Shown here piece by piece: positions 21,584 through 30,850 of a stretch of DNA of 64,000 bases (positions are counted from its first letter, which is position 1; each line of letters starts with the position of its first letter). This stretch comes from Neisseriaceae bacterium CLB008 (GTDB lineage Bacteria > Pseudomonadota > Gammaproteobacteria > Burkholderiales > Neisseriaceae). Under the pieces are notes generated by a model that was not told the origin of the DNA, made no database searches, and saw only the letters and a list, made by a program, of their open reading frames with translations. The stretch covers positions 1-64,000 of the forward strand of contig CP166133.1 in assembly GCA_041228285.1 (NCBI GenBank), written 5' to 3'. The position numbers and the translations under genes are program-made.

Positions 21584-22591
21584 TTAAATCGACTTAGGCA
21601 GCCACGGCGTCATAGGCAAAGATTTGCCTGCTTCTGTATAAACGTCTTGTATAAAGCGTTGGCGTGCGGAAACGGTTGGGCCGGTTTGTTGGATTAGGGT
21701 TTCGCGTAGGGGGTGATGGCTGCTGATTAAAAACTCGTTGCGCTGATGCAGCCGTGCCAATAAAGACGGCGCTGGCAGTCGCCCAAACTTGCCGCCTTCG
21801 CCGCGATTACAGCTTGGGCAGCTTAAAACCAAGTTCCAGATGCCGTCCAGGCGATAGCGGTCATGGCCCCAAATGGTTTTGAGCTGATGGGGCATAAAGT
21901 GGTCTACGTCGGGCAGCAGCCCTTGGCCGCTGATGTCGATGTCGCCATGACAGTAGAAGCAGTGGCCTTTTTGATAACCATTTAAAGCTGATCTTGAAGA
22001 TGTAACCGTGCGTCGGCGCAAGGGCTGCTGCACGAATAGGGATTGATCTGCGTCGTCGTAGCCGATGTAGATATGGCTGCGGCTGAGCTTTAGGGCCCAA
22101 GCCTGTTCAACCAAGCGCCAGCGTGATTCGGCCTCGTTCATGAGGCCGTTAAAAGCCTGCTGCTGTTGCAGCTCAGCAAAGGCGTCGGTGATGAGGATGC
22201 CCTTAGCCGCGCGGACATAAAAAGGCGTGGCGATGTCGTCAGGGCCGAGGCGATGAAAGGCGTCTAAAACGTAGGTGAATCCCGTTCGGCGCACGGCGTC
22301 TTCCCATTGTCCTTGGGTGGTGTCGCCTTGATGGAAGGCTTGAGCGGCCGCCACCAACGGCAGATGGGCGCGCGTTGACTGCTTGGGCATTTCTTTAATG
22401 TGCTGGCTTAATTCTGCGGCAAATGCTGGTGTTAAATCATCAGGCAGCAATAGCTGGCCAGCCTCTGGCTTTAGGTTTAATAAGGTTTTGGCTAGGGCAA
22501 ATTTATAGCTAGCGGTGTTTTGCCCCAATAAAATCAACGCTCGCCAATAGTCGACGAGCGTGGGGTCGGCCAGGTAAAAGGCTTTACTCAT
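21584..22591 (-). CDS. HNH endonuclease-domain protein
   Basis: 335-residue protein. The C-terminal half contains a zinc-stabilised HNH nuclease fold: Cys211-x2-Cys214, the Asp-His core (Asp230-His231 in DVDHFMPH), Asn253 (GIWNLVLSC) and Cys258-x2-Cys261-Asn. The N-terminal 200 residues are helical and not recognised. It overlaps the upstream methyltransferase gene by 4 bp (ATGA), so the two are translationally coupled. A DNA modification/cleavage pair is possible, but the methyltransferase looks like a small-molecule or general type. By eye, base composition matches the host chromosome rather than the neighbouring AT-rich island. Confidence 0.82.
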   Translation of the reverse strand: MSKAFYLADPTLVDYWRALILLGQNTASYKFALAKTLLNLKPEAGQLLLPDDLTPAFAAELSQHIKEMPKQSTRAHLPLVAAAQAFHQGDTTQGQWEDAVRRTGFTYVLDAFHRLGPDDIATPFYVRAAKGILITDAFAELQQQQAFNGLMNEAESRWRLVEQAWALKLSRSHIYIGYDDADQSLFVQQPLRRRTVTSSRSALNGYQKGHCFYCHGDIDISGQGLLPDVDHFMPHQLKTIWGHDRYRLDGIWNLVLSCPSCNRGEGGKFGRLPAPSLLARLHQRNEFLISSHHPLRETLIQQTGPTVSARQRFIQDVYTEAGKSLPMTPWLPKSI

Positions 22592-23175
22592 GCTTGAGCC
22601 TTTTGGATTAAGGCATTAAACCATTGTTCGCTGGCGCGCTCTGGGCGGCGATCGCCCGTCAGCCATTGGCTCAGTAGCGCTGCGTCAGGCAGCTGCGCGA
22701 GCAAGGCCGCAAAGTCTACTTCATTCATGTCGGTGAACACCCGCCCACCGTGTGCCCTCACGCCAGAGCCGTATTTAAACGAGGCATAGCATACGGCGCC
22801 AGGCTTAAGCGCCGTCAGCAGGCGCTGTAACACTTCAACCAAGCGCTCTGGTGGGCAATGCAATAGAGAGGCACAGCACCAAGCGCCGTCATACTCATCT
22901 ACCGCTGCGATCTCAAAAAATGAACCGTGTTGGATGTCTAAACCCGTTACGACACGCGCCTGCGCCACCATTTCTTCGGCCGCGTCAAAAGCGCTGATGC
23001 GATGGCCTTTGGCCTGAAAATAGAGGCTGTCACGACCAGAGCCACAGCCCACGTCGAGGATGTGGGCGGCAGGTGGCAGCAGCGCCAAAAAAGGCGCGTA
23101 CAGAGCCTCCATCTCGACGGTTAGAGTGTCGTTGATGAAGGCTTGGGCGTGTTGGTTGTAGTAGGATGAGGTCAT
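22588..23175 (-). CDS. Class I SAM-dependent methyltransferase
   Basis: 195-residue Rossmann-fold methyltransferase. Motif I HILDVGCGSGRDSLYF is followed by AFDAAEEMVAQA and the post-II region YDGAWCCASLLHCPPERL. It resembles TehB/UbiE-like small enzymes; no DNA methylase motif such as (D/N/S)PP(Y/F) is present. The ATG at 23175 (MTSSYYNQHAQAF) is preferred because related proteins begin this way; an in-frame ATG at 23187 is possible. It is coupled to the HNH gene by an ATGA overlap. Substrate unknown. Confidence 0.82.
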   Translation of the reverse strand: MTSSYYNQHAQAFINDTLTVEMEALYAPFLALLPPAAHILDVGCGSGRDSLYFQAKGHRISAFDAAEEMVAQARVVTGLDIQHGSFFEIAAVDEYDGAWCCASLLHCPPERLVEVLQRLLTALKPGAVCYASFKYGSGVRAHGGRVFTDMNEVDFAALLAQLPDAALLSQWLTGDRRPERASEQWFNALIQKAQA

Positions 23176-23187
23176 TTTTTGGTACAT

Positions 23188-23524
23188 TGTAGATATTTAG
23201 TATATTGTATTTTTGACAATAATACGGGTGCTTAATTTATTGTATTAAAAAATATGAATTATTGCTATTTATATATGGTTATAGATAGTTTTGTTGAGCA
23301 ATAAAGAAATAATTATTAGAGATTATTTTTATTTGATTACTAATGATTAGATTTAAAAGTTAAACATGGTTAATTGCAATAAATTTCAATTATTGTAAAT
23401 ATTCATAATAAGTGATTATTTTAGTCATAAACAGCTGGGATTTTGATGAGGTATATGCTATTAGTTAATATAGATATTATCTAGTTTAATTAATATGTAA
23501 TAGCTTTTATGCAAAGATACATAT
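23188..23524. other. AT-rich left border of the defence island
   Basis: 337-bp, very AT-rich gap where base composition changes abruptly from the GC-rich chromosome. No ORF, tRNA or convincing attachment repeat was seen. It should hold the promoters for the divergent methyltransferase and sigma-like genes. Confidence 0.5.
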
Positions 23525-25474
23525 ATGGACATAAAGAAAAAAAAATTAAACCCTCTAACTAAGGTAGCTGTAAAGGCTGGATCTTTAGATGTAATTAAAT
23601 TATATCTTAAAAAAGATGGTTATATTGAGGCCATTGATGGTACGGGGCGAAGTTTACTCATGCTATCTATATTATTTAATAAAAAGAAAATAATAGATTA
23701 TTTAATTAGTGAAGGGGCAAGCGTTGAGATTAAAGATAATTACGGCAAAGGCATATTTGATTATTTAAAAGAAAATGATGAGTTACATATGTTTGTAACA
23801 AAGCTCTTGGAGGAGAGAAGAAGTTTTTGCCTACCTTTAACTACATTAAATATTTTAGGTGATGACATAAGTAAAGAGGCTGGTATTGATTTTACTCCGG
23901 AGAAGATATCTTCTGAGGATTTAGCTTTAGTCAGCGATTGGGAAGCTGAGGAAGATATTGAAGTTCCTCTTAATGATGATACGTGTTTTGTTGATGCTAA
24001 GAAGCAACATGAAAAAATTATAAAACATACTATTATTGATTCAAGTATTACCGATTGGTCTGATATCCAGGTTACGTTACCTAGTTTAGTTAATAATAAG
24101 AATAAGCTGTATAAGGAATATAAGAACTTATATAAATTATTAGCTCAAGGGTATAGAGATGGGTTTGTTCTGTATCCGCAAATATTAGAGGCTGCTACAT
24201 GCGATTTAGGAGAGTCGATATCTACACCTATTATTAATATTATTGAAAATATATTCTCTGACTTGTCTATTTGTATTGATAATAGCAGTTATGATTTTTT
24301 TGAGAAAAGTGGTACTGATGGATATGATAATAAAAATTTATTTATTGAAGCCCTAGAAGGGTTAGATCTTGAGGTCACGCAAAAATACTCTTCTTACGAG
24401 ATGTATTTCAATGAAGTAAATAAAGGCTTGGCGATCGATAAAAATGAAGAAGAGCGCTTAGGTTTTCAAATGAATTTATGTATCTATAATTTAGCTCAGA
24501 ATCTGGCTTTAGTTTCTGATATCGAATGGATGCATATAGAAGAGCTTTTTTGTATTGAGAGCACTGATGATGAGTTTAGTAATCAAAATGGATTTGAAAG
24601 TTTTGGAATGCTATTGGCTTGTATAAGAGTGTATCCAAATAGTGTAAATAGCAGTAGCTATTTACCAAGACCCGAAGAAAGTAAACTCCAGATCCTTCTC
24701 AGATTATCGTCTAAGTATTTAAACTCTACTACTGATCGAGAAATTCAGAAAATAATTAAACAATATAGACGTGTTAAAGATCGCTTTATTTGTGCAAATT
24801 TAAAATTAGTTATTCATTTTGCTAAAAGGTATATACGGTCAGGGTTACTTTTAGAAGATTTAATTCAGGAAGGGAATATTGGTTTGATTAAAGCAGTTGA
24901 AAGATTTGATTATCAGTTAGGATACAAATTTTCGACATACGCAACATGGTGGATTAAGCAGGGGATTACAAGGGCTATTGCGAATAGTGCATATTTTATA
25001 CGGTTGCCTGTTCATATACAAGAAAAAATAGCAGCCATAGAGGCGAATAAATTAGATTTAACTAAAAAAGATCTTGATGTAAATAGCTCTTCTATTAACA
25101 CTAGTCCTATCTCATTGGATGATGAAATCCAAGTAGTAGCTTTTATGGAGAATAGTAAAACCATTTTATTCAGCGATTTGAGTTTGGATGGGAAAAAATT
25201 ATTTTGCAATTATCATTTTGTGAACGATGATAGAAGTGTAGAAGATATATGTTTTAGTAAAGAATTAAAATATATAGTTTTAAAGAGCCTTTGTCGTTTA
25301 GATGATCGTGAGAGGGAAGTTATTAAGTTAAGGTTTGGGTTGTGGGATGATGCTGATTTAACCTTGGAAGAAATAGGGCAACAGTTCAATTTAACGAGAG
25401 AGCGTATTAGGCAAATTGAATTGAAAGCAATAAATAAACTAAAGAAAAATATATTTGGAATTCTTAGGCTCTGA
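23525..25474 (+). CDS. Ankyrin-repeat/sigma-70 fusion protein
   Basis: 649-residue protein heading the AT-rich island. Residues about 10-90 look like ankyrin repeats (AVKAGSLDVIKLYLKKDGYI, GRSLLMLSILFNKKKIIDYL). Residues about 90-400 are unrecognised and acidic. The C-terminal third is a complete sigma-70 core. Region 2 (about 420-500) contains ANLKLVIHFAKRY, DLIQEGNIGLIKAVERFDY and KFSTYATWWIKQGITRAIA. Region 4 (about 590-645) contains DREREVIKLRFGLW and the helix-turn-helix ending RERIRQIELKAI. The -10 and -35 reading segments are well conserved, suggesting real promoter recognition. An A9 run covers codons 5-8. The GHKL gene follows after 32 bp on the same strand. A dedicated or sensing sigma factor for the defence operon is inference. 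Confidence 0.88.
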   Translation: MDIKKKKLNPLTKVAVKAGSLDVIKLYLKKDGYIEAIDGTGRSLLMLSILFNKKKIIDYLISEGASVEIKDNYGKGIFDYLKENDELHMFVTKLLEERRSFCLPLTTLNILGDDISKEAGIDFTPEKISSEDLALVSDWEAEEDIEVPLNDDTCFVDAKKQHEKIIKHTIIDSSITDWSDIQVTLPSLVNNKNKLYKEYKNLYKLLAQGYRDGFVLYPQILEAATCDLGESISTPIINIIENIFSDLSICIDNSSYDFFEKSGTDGYDNKNLFIEALEGLDLEVTQKYSSYEMYFNEVNKGLAIDKNEEERLGFQMNLCIYNLAQNLALVSDIEWMHIEELFCIESTDDEFSNQNGFESFGMLLACIRVYPNSVNSSSYLPRPEESKLQILLRLSSKYLNSTTDREIQKIIKQYRRVKDRFICANLKLVIHFAKRYIRSGLLLEDLIQEGNIGLIKAVERFDYQLGYKFSTYATWWIKQGITRAIANSAYFIRLPVHIQEKIAAIEANKLDLTKKDLDVNSSSINTSPISLDDEIQVVAFMENSKTILFSDLSLDGKKLFCNYHFVNDDRSVEDICFSKELKYIVLKSLCRLDDREREVIKLRFGLWDDADLTLEEIGQQFNLTRERIRQIELKAINKLKKNIFGILRL

Positions 25475-25506
25475 TTTTTGGGTAGTAGATACAGGAATAT
25501 TAATAG

Positions 25507-27009
25507 ATGACTAATAAGATTAAATCACGCCATGCTCCACCTCAAGCTAGTGCAATGATAGAGGCCTTGAGGGGGATGGGTTATAACACAGAAACCGCCT
25601 TAGCAGATATTATTGACAATAGTATTAGTGCAAATGCAAAGAATATAGAGATCTTTTTTGAATGGGATGGAAAGAATAGTCGTATCGTTGTGAAAGATGA
25701 TGGCTTTGGTATGAATGCTGAAGCTATTGATATAGCTATGAGACTGGGAGGTAGAAATCCTTTAGAGACGAGAGGAGAGAATGATCTAGGCCGTTTTGGA
25801 TTAGGTTTAAAAACAGCTTCATTTTCTCAATGCAGGAGGCTTACAGTCATATCCAGTAAGGATGATAGTGTTAATAGCTTAAGGTGGGATCTTGATGTAC
25901 TCAGGAATCAAACAGATGGATTCTGGCATCTTTTAGAGGGCCCATTTCCAGAGTTTCACAAGTTAACCCAAGATTTAAGAGGTTTGGGATATGGAACGAT
26001 AGTTATTTGGGATGAATTGGATCGAATAATATCAGATCAATTTACTATTGATGATTGGTTAGCTTTGCTAGATCGAGTTGAAGCTCATTTGTCAATGGTT
26101 TTTCATCGCTATTTAGATCAAAGCAATGCTTTGTTTACAATAAAAATCAATAATAGGGATGTTAAGGCTTGGGATCCATTTTTACTAAACCATCCATCTA
26201 AACCGTGGAACTCTCCTACCCAATCATTTAATGAGACTAAAATTAAAATAGAGTGTCATGTTTTGCCTCATAAAGATCATTTAACTGCTAAAGAGTTTGA
26301 TCTATTAGAAGGGCCTAATGGTTGGGTTGCACAGCAGGGGTTTTATATTTATAGAAACAAAAGATTACTAGTGGCAGGTAGTTGGCTTGGCCTTAAGTCT
26401 CATCGCTTAGGTGGGAAATATTGGGTAAAAGATGAAATGCATAAATTTGCAAGAATAAAACTGGATATACCAAACTCCATGGATCAAGAGTGGGGGATTG
26501 ATATTCGTAAAGCGACTGCACGGCCACCAGTGTATTTGCGCCCTTGGTTAGCTAGACATGCGGAAGATACACGAAAACGAGCTCGTAGAGTATTTGTTTC
26601 TAGGGGACAAGTGACTAAAAGTGCTAGTGAGAAGATGGAGATTAAGCAGGCATGGCGGGTGGAGCATTCTAATTCGGGAATACGATATAAAATAGATTTA
26701 AGTCATCCGATAATTTATTCTGTTTTGAAAAAGGCGGAAGAGTTTCGTACTGATTTAAACATGATGTTAAAAATTATTGAAGAAACAGTACCAGTCCAAA
26801 GAATATGGTTAGATACAGCAGAAAATACAGAAATACCATTAACAAGTTTTTCTGGAGAGTCTTCAGAAGCTGTGTTTGAGGTAATATCTTTAGCATATAA
26901 AAACATGATTGAAATAAAAGGAATGACGAGCCGTGAGGCTAAGTTTAGTCTGCAATGTACAGAGCCATTTAATAACTATCCAAATTTGATTGCCATGCTA
27001 GATGATTGA
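25507..27009 (+). CDS. GHKL ATPase, MutL/MORC-like (Mza-type defence protein)
   Basis: 500-residue protein with an N-terminal GHKL (Hsp90/MutL/MORC) ATPase domain. The N-box is ALADIIDNSISA (Asp34 at the usual Glu position, Asn38), the G1 box is DDGFGM (residues 64-69), and the G2 box is GRFGLGLKTASF (95-106). A transducer/S5-like region follows. MutL/MORC-like ATPases of this kind are known from bacterial restriction-modification-like operons together with Z1, DUF4420 and AIPR proteins, the same gene order seen here. It lies 32 bp after the sigma-like gene and 24 bp before the Z1 gene, clearly one operon. Confidence 0.88.
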   Translation: MTNKIKSRHAPPQASAMIEALRGMGYNTETALADIIDNSISANAKNIEIFFEWDGKNSRIVVKDDGFGMNAEAIDIAMRLGGRNPLETRGENDLGRFGLGLKTASFSQCRRLTVISSKDDSVNSLRWDLDVLRNQTDGFWHLLEGPFPEFHKLTQDLRGLGYGTIVIWDELDRIISDQFTIDDWLALLDRVEAHLSMVFHRYLDQSNALFTIKINNRDVKAWDPFLLNHPSKPWNSPTQSFNETKIKIECHVLPHKDHLTAKEFDLLEGPNGWVAQQGFYIYRNKRLLVAGSWLGLKSHRLGGKYWVKDEMHKFARIKLDIPNSMDQEWGIDIRKATARPPVYLRPWLARHAEDTRKRARRVFVSRGQVTKSASEKMEIKQAWRVEHSNSGIRYKIDLSHPIIYSVLKKAEEFRTDLNMMLKIIEETVPVQRIWLDTAENTEIPLTSFSGESSEAVFEVISLAYKNMIEIKGMTSREAKFSLQCTEPFNNYPNLIAMLDD

Positions 27010-27033
27010 AATATTTAAAGAGAGACAAATGCC

Positions 27034-29871
27034 ATGTTGTTTAATGAAAATGAGAAACAGGTCATACAAATAGTACAAACGCTTTTATTAAATTACCAAG
27101 AAACTAATCAAATTACCCCAAGTTTGATTAATGAAAAAATAGATTTAGCATTATTACTGGACCCAAGGTTCCAAGAGAGCTTAGATCGTGACTATGTCAT
27201 AGATGAGCTTATTCGGCGGTATAGTGTCTGGATTGGAGAAGATAATATTTTATGCAATAACACTGGACATATTCCATGGTTAACGATTGAAAGAAAAAAA
27301 GAATGGAAGTATTGGCAGCGTTATAAAGAATGGCAAGATAAAAAGCTACCTTGGGCCTCATTAAAAGCTTTAGATACCTCTACAGATACCATTCTAAGTT
27401 TATTGGAAGACCCAGAAAGATTAGGCTCTTGGGATAGACGGGGATTAATTGTTGGCCATGTTCAGTCTGGTAAAACTGGAAATTTTACTGGTTTGATATG
27501 TAAAGCTGCTGACGCAGGTTATAAGATTATTATTGTATTAGCAGGTATGCATAATAACTTAAGAGCACAGACTCAAATGCGTTTAGATGAGGGATTCTTA
27601 GGATATGAAACACATCCGGATCCTTCAAAAATTAGAATAATTGGTGTGGGAAATATTGATTCAGGAGTCTTACGGCCTAACTATGTAACAAACAGAACCG
27701 AAAAGGGTGATTTTAGCGATAAATTAGCGAATGGTATCGGGATTAGTCCTGAGCAACGGCCCTGGTTATTTGTAGTGAAGAAAAATAAAAGAGTTTTGGA
27801 AAGATTGCGTAAATGGATTGAGAAACATGTAGCAGATACTCAGGGTTTAGAAGCGGGACAAAAAATTGTTAGAAACTTTCCATTATTAATCATTGATGAT
27901 GAAGCTGATCATGCTTCGGTTGATACTGGTGAGCAAGTATTTGATGACATGGGTTTCCCTGATGAAAAGTATGAGCCAAAAGCGATAAATAGTCTTATTA
28001 GGCAAATACTGCATTTGTTTGCTAGAAAAGCATATGTTGGTTACACCGCGACACCATTCGCAAATATTTATATTCATGAACAAGCGGAAACGCAAAAGGA
28101 GGGTAAGGATTTATTCCCAGAATCATTTATTTTGAATTTAGCCTCCCCTTCGAATTATATAGGTCCATCCAAAATATTTGGTTTAAATGATGGGACCGGA
28201 GCAAGAAAAAACCAATTGCCAATTATCCATGAGATATACGATCACATGACCGAAGACGGATTAGGTGGGTGGATGCCTTTAAAACATAAAAGTGAGCATA
28301 AGCCTTATCATATATCTGAGTTTGGTTTCCCCTCCTCTTTAGTGCAAGCAATTGACTCTTTTCTTATTGCTTGCTCTGTAAGACATTTACGTAAGCAAGG
28401 GATGGAGCATAGCTCTATGCTAATACACGTCACTCGTTTTAATCTTGTTCAACATGAAGTATATGTGAAAGTACGAGAGTACATTGAAAAAATAAGTCAA
28501 AGACTTATTAGAGGAATTGATGATAGTAAAGTTCTATTAAGGTTAAAAAAACTTTGGGAAAGTGATTTTATTCCCACTAATATGCAGATGAATATAGAAG
28601 TTTCTGATTTATGCCCAGATTCATTACCATCTTGGGATACTGTGGAAAGTATACTTCCTGAGATAGTTGGGCAAATTAATGTGAGAATGATTAATGGCAC
28701 GGCAAAAGATGCTTTAGATTATGCTGATAGTGCGAGTGGTTTAAAAGTGATTGCAATTGGTGGAGATAAATTAGCGCGGGGCTTAACTTTAGAGGGGTTA
28801 TGTGTTAGTTATTTTTTAAGAGCATCTAGGATGTACGATACCCTAATGCAAATGGGGCGATGGTTTGGCTATAGGGGAGGGTATCTTGATCTTTGTAGGC
28901 TTTATACTACGTCAGAATTAGTGGAATGGTTTGAACATATTGCAGATGCTTCGCTAGAGTTGAGAGAAGAGTTTAATTTAATGATGGATAGCGGAGAAAC
29001 TCCGAGAGACTATGGATTAAAAGTACAGTCACATCCAACCCTAATGGTAACCTCACCTTTGAAAATGAGAACGGCAAAGTCGTTGTACTTATCATTTAGT
29101 GGTACTGTAAGTGAAACTGTAAGCTTTATTAAAGATAAAGAAATACGTAGAACTAATTTTGAGGCCTTCAGTGACTTAGTAAATAAGGTTGATCAGGAAA
29201 AAAAAGTACCCTTACATACCCGTAGTGCTTCTAGGGGTAAGCGTACTAAATCTGGGTATTTTTATTGGGAAAATGCCTCATATGCTAATGTTTTAGATTT
29301 TCTCGAGGAGTATCAAACTCACCCAGAATCACTCAAAGCAAATAGTAAAATGTTACGTAGTTATATAAAAGGAATGGTAAATCAAGGAGAACTAATATTT
29401 TGGAATATAGCCTTGATAGGAGGAAGTATCTCTAATGACCCAATAAACGTATCAGAATCAATTACGGTTAATAGGGCCCAACGGACCAGAAATGGAAGTC
29501 ATGATGACCGCTATTCTATTCGTCGATTGCTATCACCTTCTGATGAATCTTTAGACTTAAGCCAAGAAGAGTGGGATGAAGCTATTGAATTAACTAAGAA
29601 GGGCTTAAATCATGACAGTTTGGATATAAATATAGAATATCCAAGCGGAATAAGTAGTCGTGCTGTTCGTGGGAGAAAAAGACCAGAAGTCGGCTTGTTA
29701 ATTTTATATCTCCCTGAAGATTCTGCGGATATTAGTTTGGATGATGAAAAGAATAGTTTGGCACCATATGTAGGTTTTGCATGTAGTTTTCCTAAAAGCA
29801 AAATTGATAACAAGGTTGAATATAAAGTAAATAATATTGAATGGGAGAACTTGTATGGATCTATCAATTAG
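27034..29871 (+). CDS. Z1-domain superfamily II helicase-like protein
   Basis: 945-residue protein. The P-loop is GHVQSGKT (residues 141-148), Walker B is IIDDEADHAS (DDEAD at 288-292), and the motif III-like GYTATPFANIYI lies near 335. The Z1 signature is GGDKLARGLTLEGL (about 577-590) with the arginine-containing MQMGRWFGYRGGY (about 606-618). Z1 proteins are predicted ATP-dependent DNA translocases/helicases in MutL- or MORC-linked defence operons. The 3' end overlaps the next gene by 17 bp. Confidence 0.9.
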   Translation: MLFNENEKQVIQIVQTLLLNYQETNQITPSLINEKIDLALLLDPRFQESLDRDYVIDELIRRYSVWIGEDNILCNNTGHIPWLTIERKKEWKYWQRYKEWQDKKLPWASLKALDTSTDTILSLLEDPERLGSWDRRGLIVGHVQSGKTGNFTGLICKAADAGYKIIIVLAGMHNNLRAQTQMRLDEGFLGYETHPDPSKIRIIGVGNIDSGVLRPNYVTNRTEKGDFSDKLANGIGISPEQRPWLFVVKKNKRVLERLRKWIEKHVADTQGLEAGQKIVRNFPLLIIDDEADHASVDTGEQVFDDMGFPDEKYEPKAINSLIRQILHLFARKAYVGYTATPFANIYIHEQAETQKEGKDLFPESFILNLASPSNYIGPSKIFGLNDGTGARKNQLPIIHEIYDHMTEDGLGGWMPLKHKSEHKPYHISEFGFPSSLVQAIDSFLIACSVRHLRKQGMEHSSMLIHVTRFNLVQHEVYVKVREYIEKISQRLIRGIDDSKVLLRLKKLWESDFIPTNMQMNIEVSDLCPDSLPSWDTVESILPEIVGQINVRMINGTAKDALDYADSASGLKVIAIGGDKLARGLTLEGLCVSYFLRASRMYDTLMQMGRWFGYRGGYLDLCRLYTTSELVEWFEHIADASLELREEFNLMMDSGETPRDYGLKVQSHPTLMVTSPLKMRTAKSLYLSFSGTVSETVSFIKDKEIRRTNFEAFSDLVNKVDQEKKVPLHTRSASRGKRTKSGYFYWENASYANVLDFLEEYQTHPESLKANSKMLRSYIKGMVNQGELIFWNIALIGGSISNDPINVSESITVNRAQRTRNGSHDDRYSIRRLLSPSDESLDLSQEEWDEAIELTKKGLNHDSLDINIEYPSGISSRAVRGRKRPEVGLLILYLPEDSADISLDDEKNSLAPYVGFACSFPKSKIDNKVEYKVNNIEWENLYGSIN

Positions 29872-30850
29872 TCAGCAAATTACTGTTGCGTGGAGGGCTC
29901 TATCCGCTATTGATGATCCTGAAGGGTGGGTGTCTATTGATTTGTATAAGTATAATAACTGGTCCATTTTAGTAAGTTATAACTCTCTTAATAGGGAGCA
30001 AGCTATCATTTTTAAAATTAAAAATGACAACGCTAACTCAAGTCTTCCTATGGCACAAGGTTTTAAAGTTCTACCTTTAAAAGGTGAGTTGGGGCCAGGT
30101 TTTGTTGTGGTACGACAAAATGAAGGAGATATTGAACTATTTACAAAAATGGTGACAGATATTTGTCATACCGTAATTCAACATCAAACATTATGTGAAA
30201 GTAAATTAGCCTCTGTATTTATTAATAGAATTAATGCATGGCTTTCATTTATGGACGGAGATAGAAGACCCCTATCCCCCGAAGCTGAACTTGGATTAGT
30301 AGGGGAGCTAGAAATATTATACAGATTACTTTCTTTGAACATACCGACACCCGAAGTAATCGCTTCATGGAAAGGACCTTTAGGGGGGATAAAGGACTTT
30401 GAGTTTAGAAATGGTGCGGTTGAAACTAAAAGTACAATCTCAAGAGCTGGAATGATTGTGAAGATTGGTTCACTAGAACAATTGGATATTAGTAAAGTAT
30501 CACCTTTGTTTTTGAATGGTAATATGTTTTCTATTAGTCCCGAAGGACAAACGCTTGTAGATAGGGTTAACTTAGTCGCAACTAAATTAAAGAGTTATCC
30601 TGGCGAACTTGCTAAGTTTAATAACTTGCTTCTTAGGTGTGGGTATTTAGAAAGTGATGCGGAATGCTATATTCGTAAATTTAAGGTTGAAAAATCTTTA
30701 TTTTGGTTGGTTGATGAAAATTTCCCAAGATTAGTACCTGAAAATATTGCTGTGTATATAAATAAAGCTCAGTATGAGATTAATTTAACGCCACTAATGA
30801 TAGATTCTGTGGAGATGAAAATTGTTGTTCAAAGATTAGGAATGGCATAA
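29855..30850 (+). CDS. PD-(D/E)XK nuclease-like protein (DUF4420-like)
   Basis: 331-residue protein with a restriction-endonuclease-like core. GLVGELEILYRLL (about residue 148) precedes Asp181 (IKDFEF) and Glu190-Thr-Lys192 (AVETKST), matching the D...ExK catalytic pattern. This is the probable DNA-cutting component of the operon. The ATG at 29855 is chosen over the upstream in-frame TTG (29837) because GGGAG at 29843-29847 lies 7 nt before it. It overlaps the Z1 gene and abuts the AIPR gene with no spacer. Confidence 0.85.
   Translation: MDLSISQQITVAWRALSAIDDPEGWVSIDLYKYNNWSILVSYNSLNREQAIIFKIKNDNANSSLPMAQGFKVLPLKGELGPGFVVVRQNEGDIELFTKMVTDICHTVIQHQTLCESKLASVFINRINAWLSFMDGDRRPLSPEAELGLVGELEILYRLLSLNIPTPEVIASWKGPLGGIKDFEFRNGAVETKSTISRAGMIVKIGSLEQLDISKVSPLFLNGNMFSISPEGQTLVDRVNLVATKLKSYPGELAKFNNLLLRCGYLESDAECYIRKFKVEKSLFWLVDENFPRLVPENIAVYINKAQYEINLTPLMIDSVEMKIVVQRLGMA

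Noticed and set aside
21420-21587. 55-codon ORF between the S24 regulator and the HNH gene
   Set aside because: No Shine-Dalgarno, no recognised family, and the end overlaps the HNH gene; likely chance.
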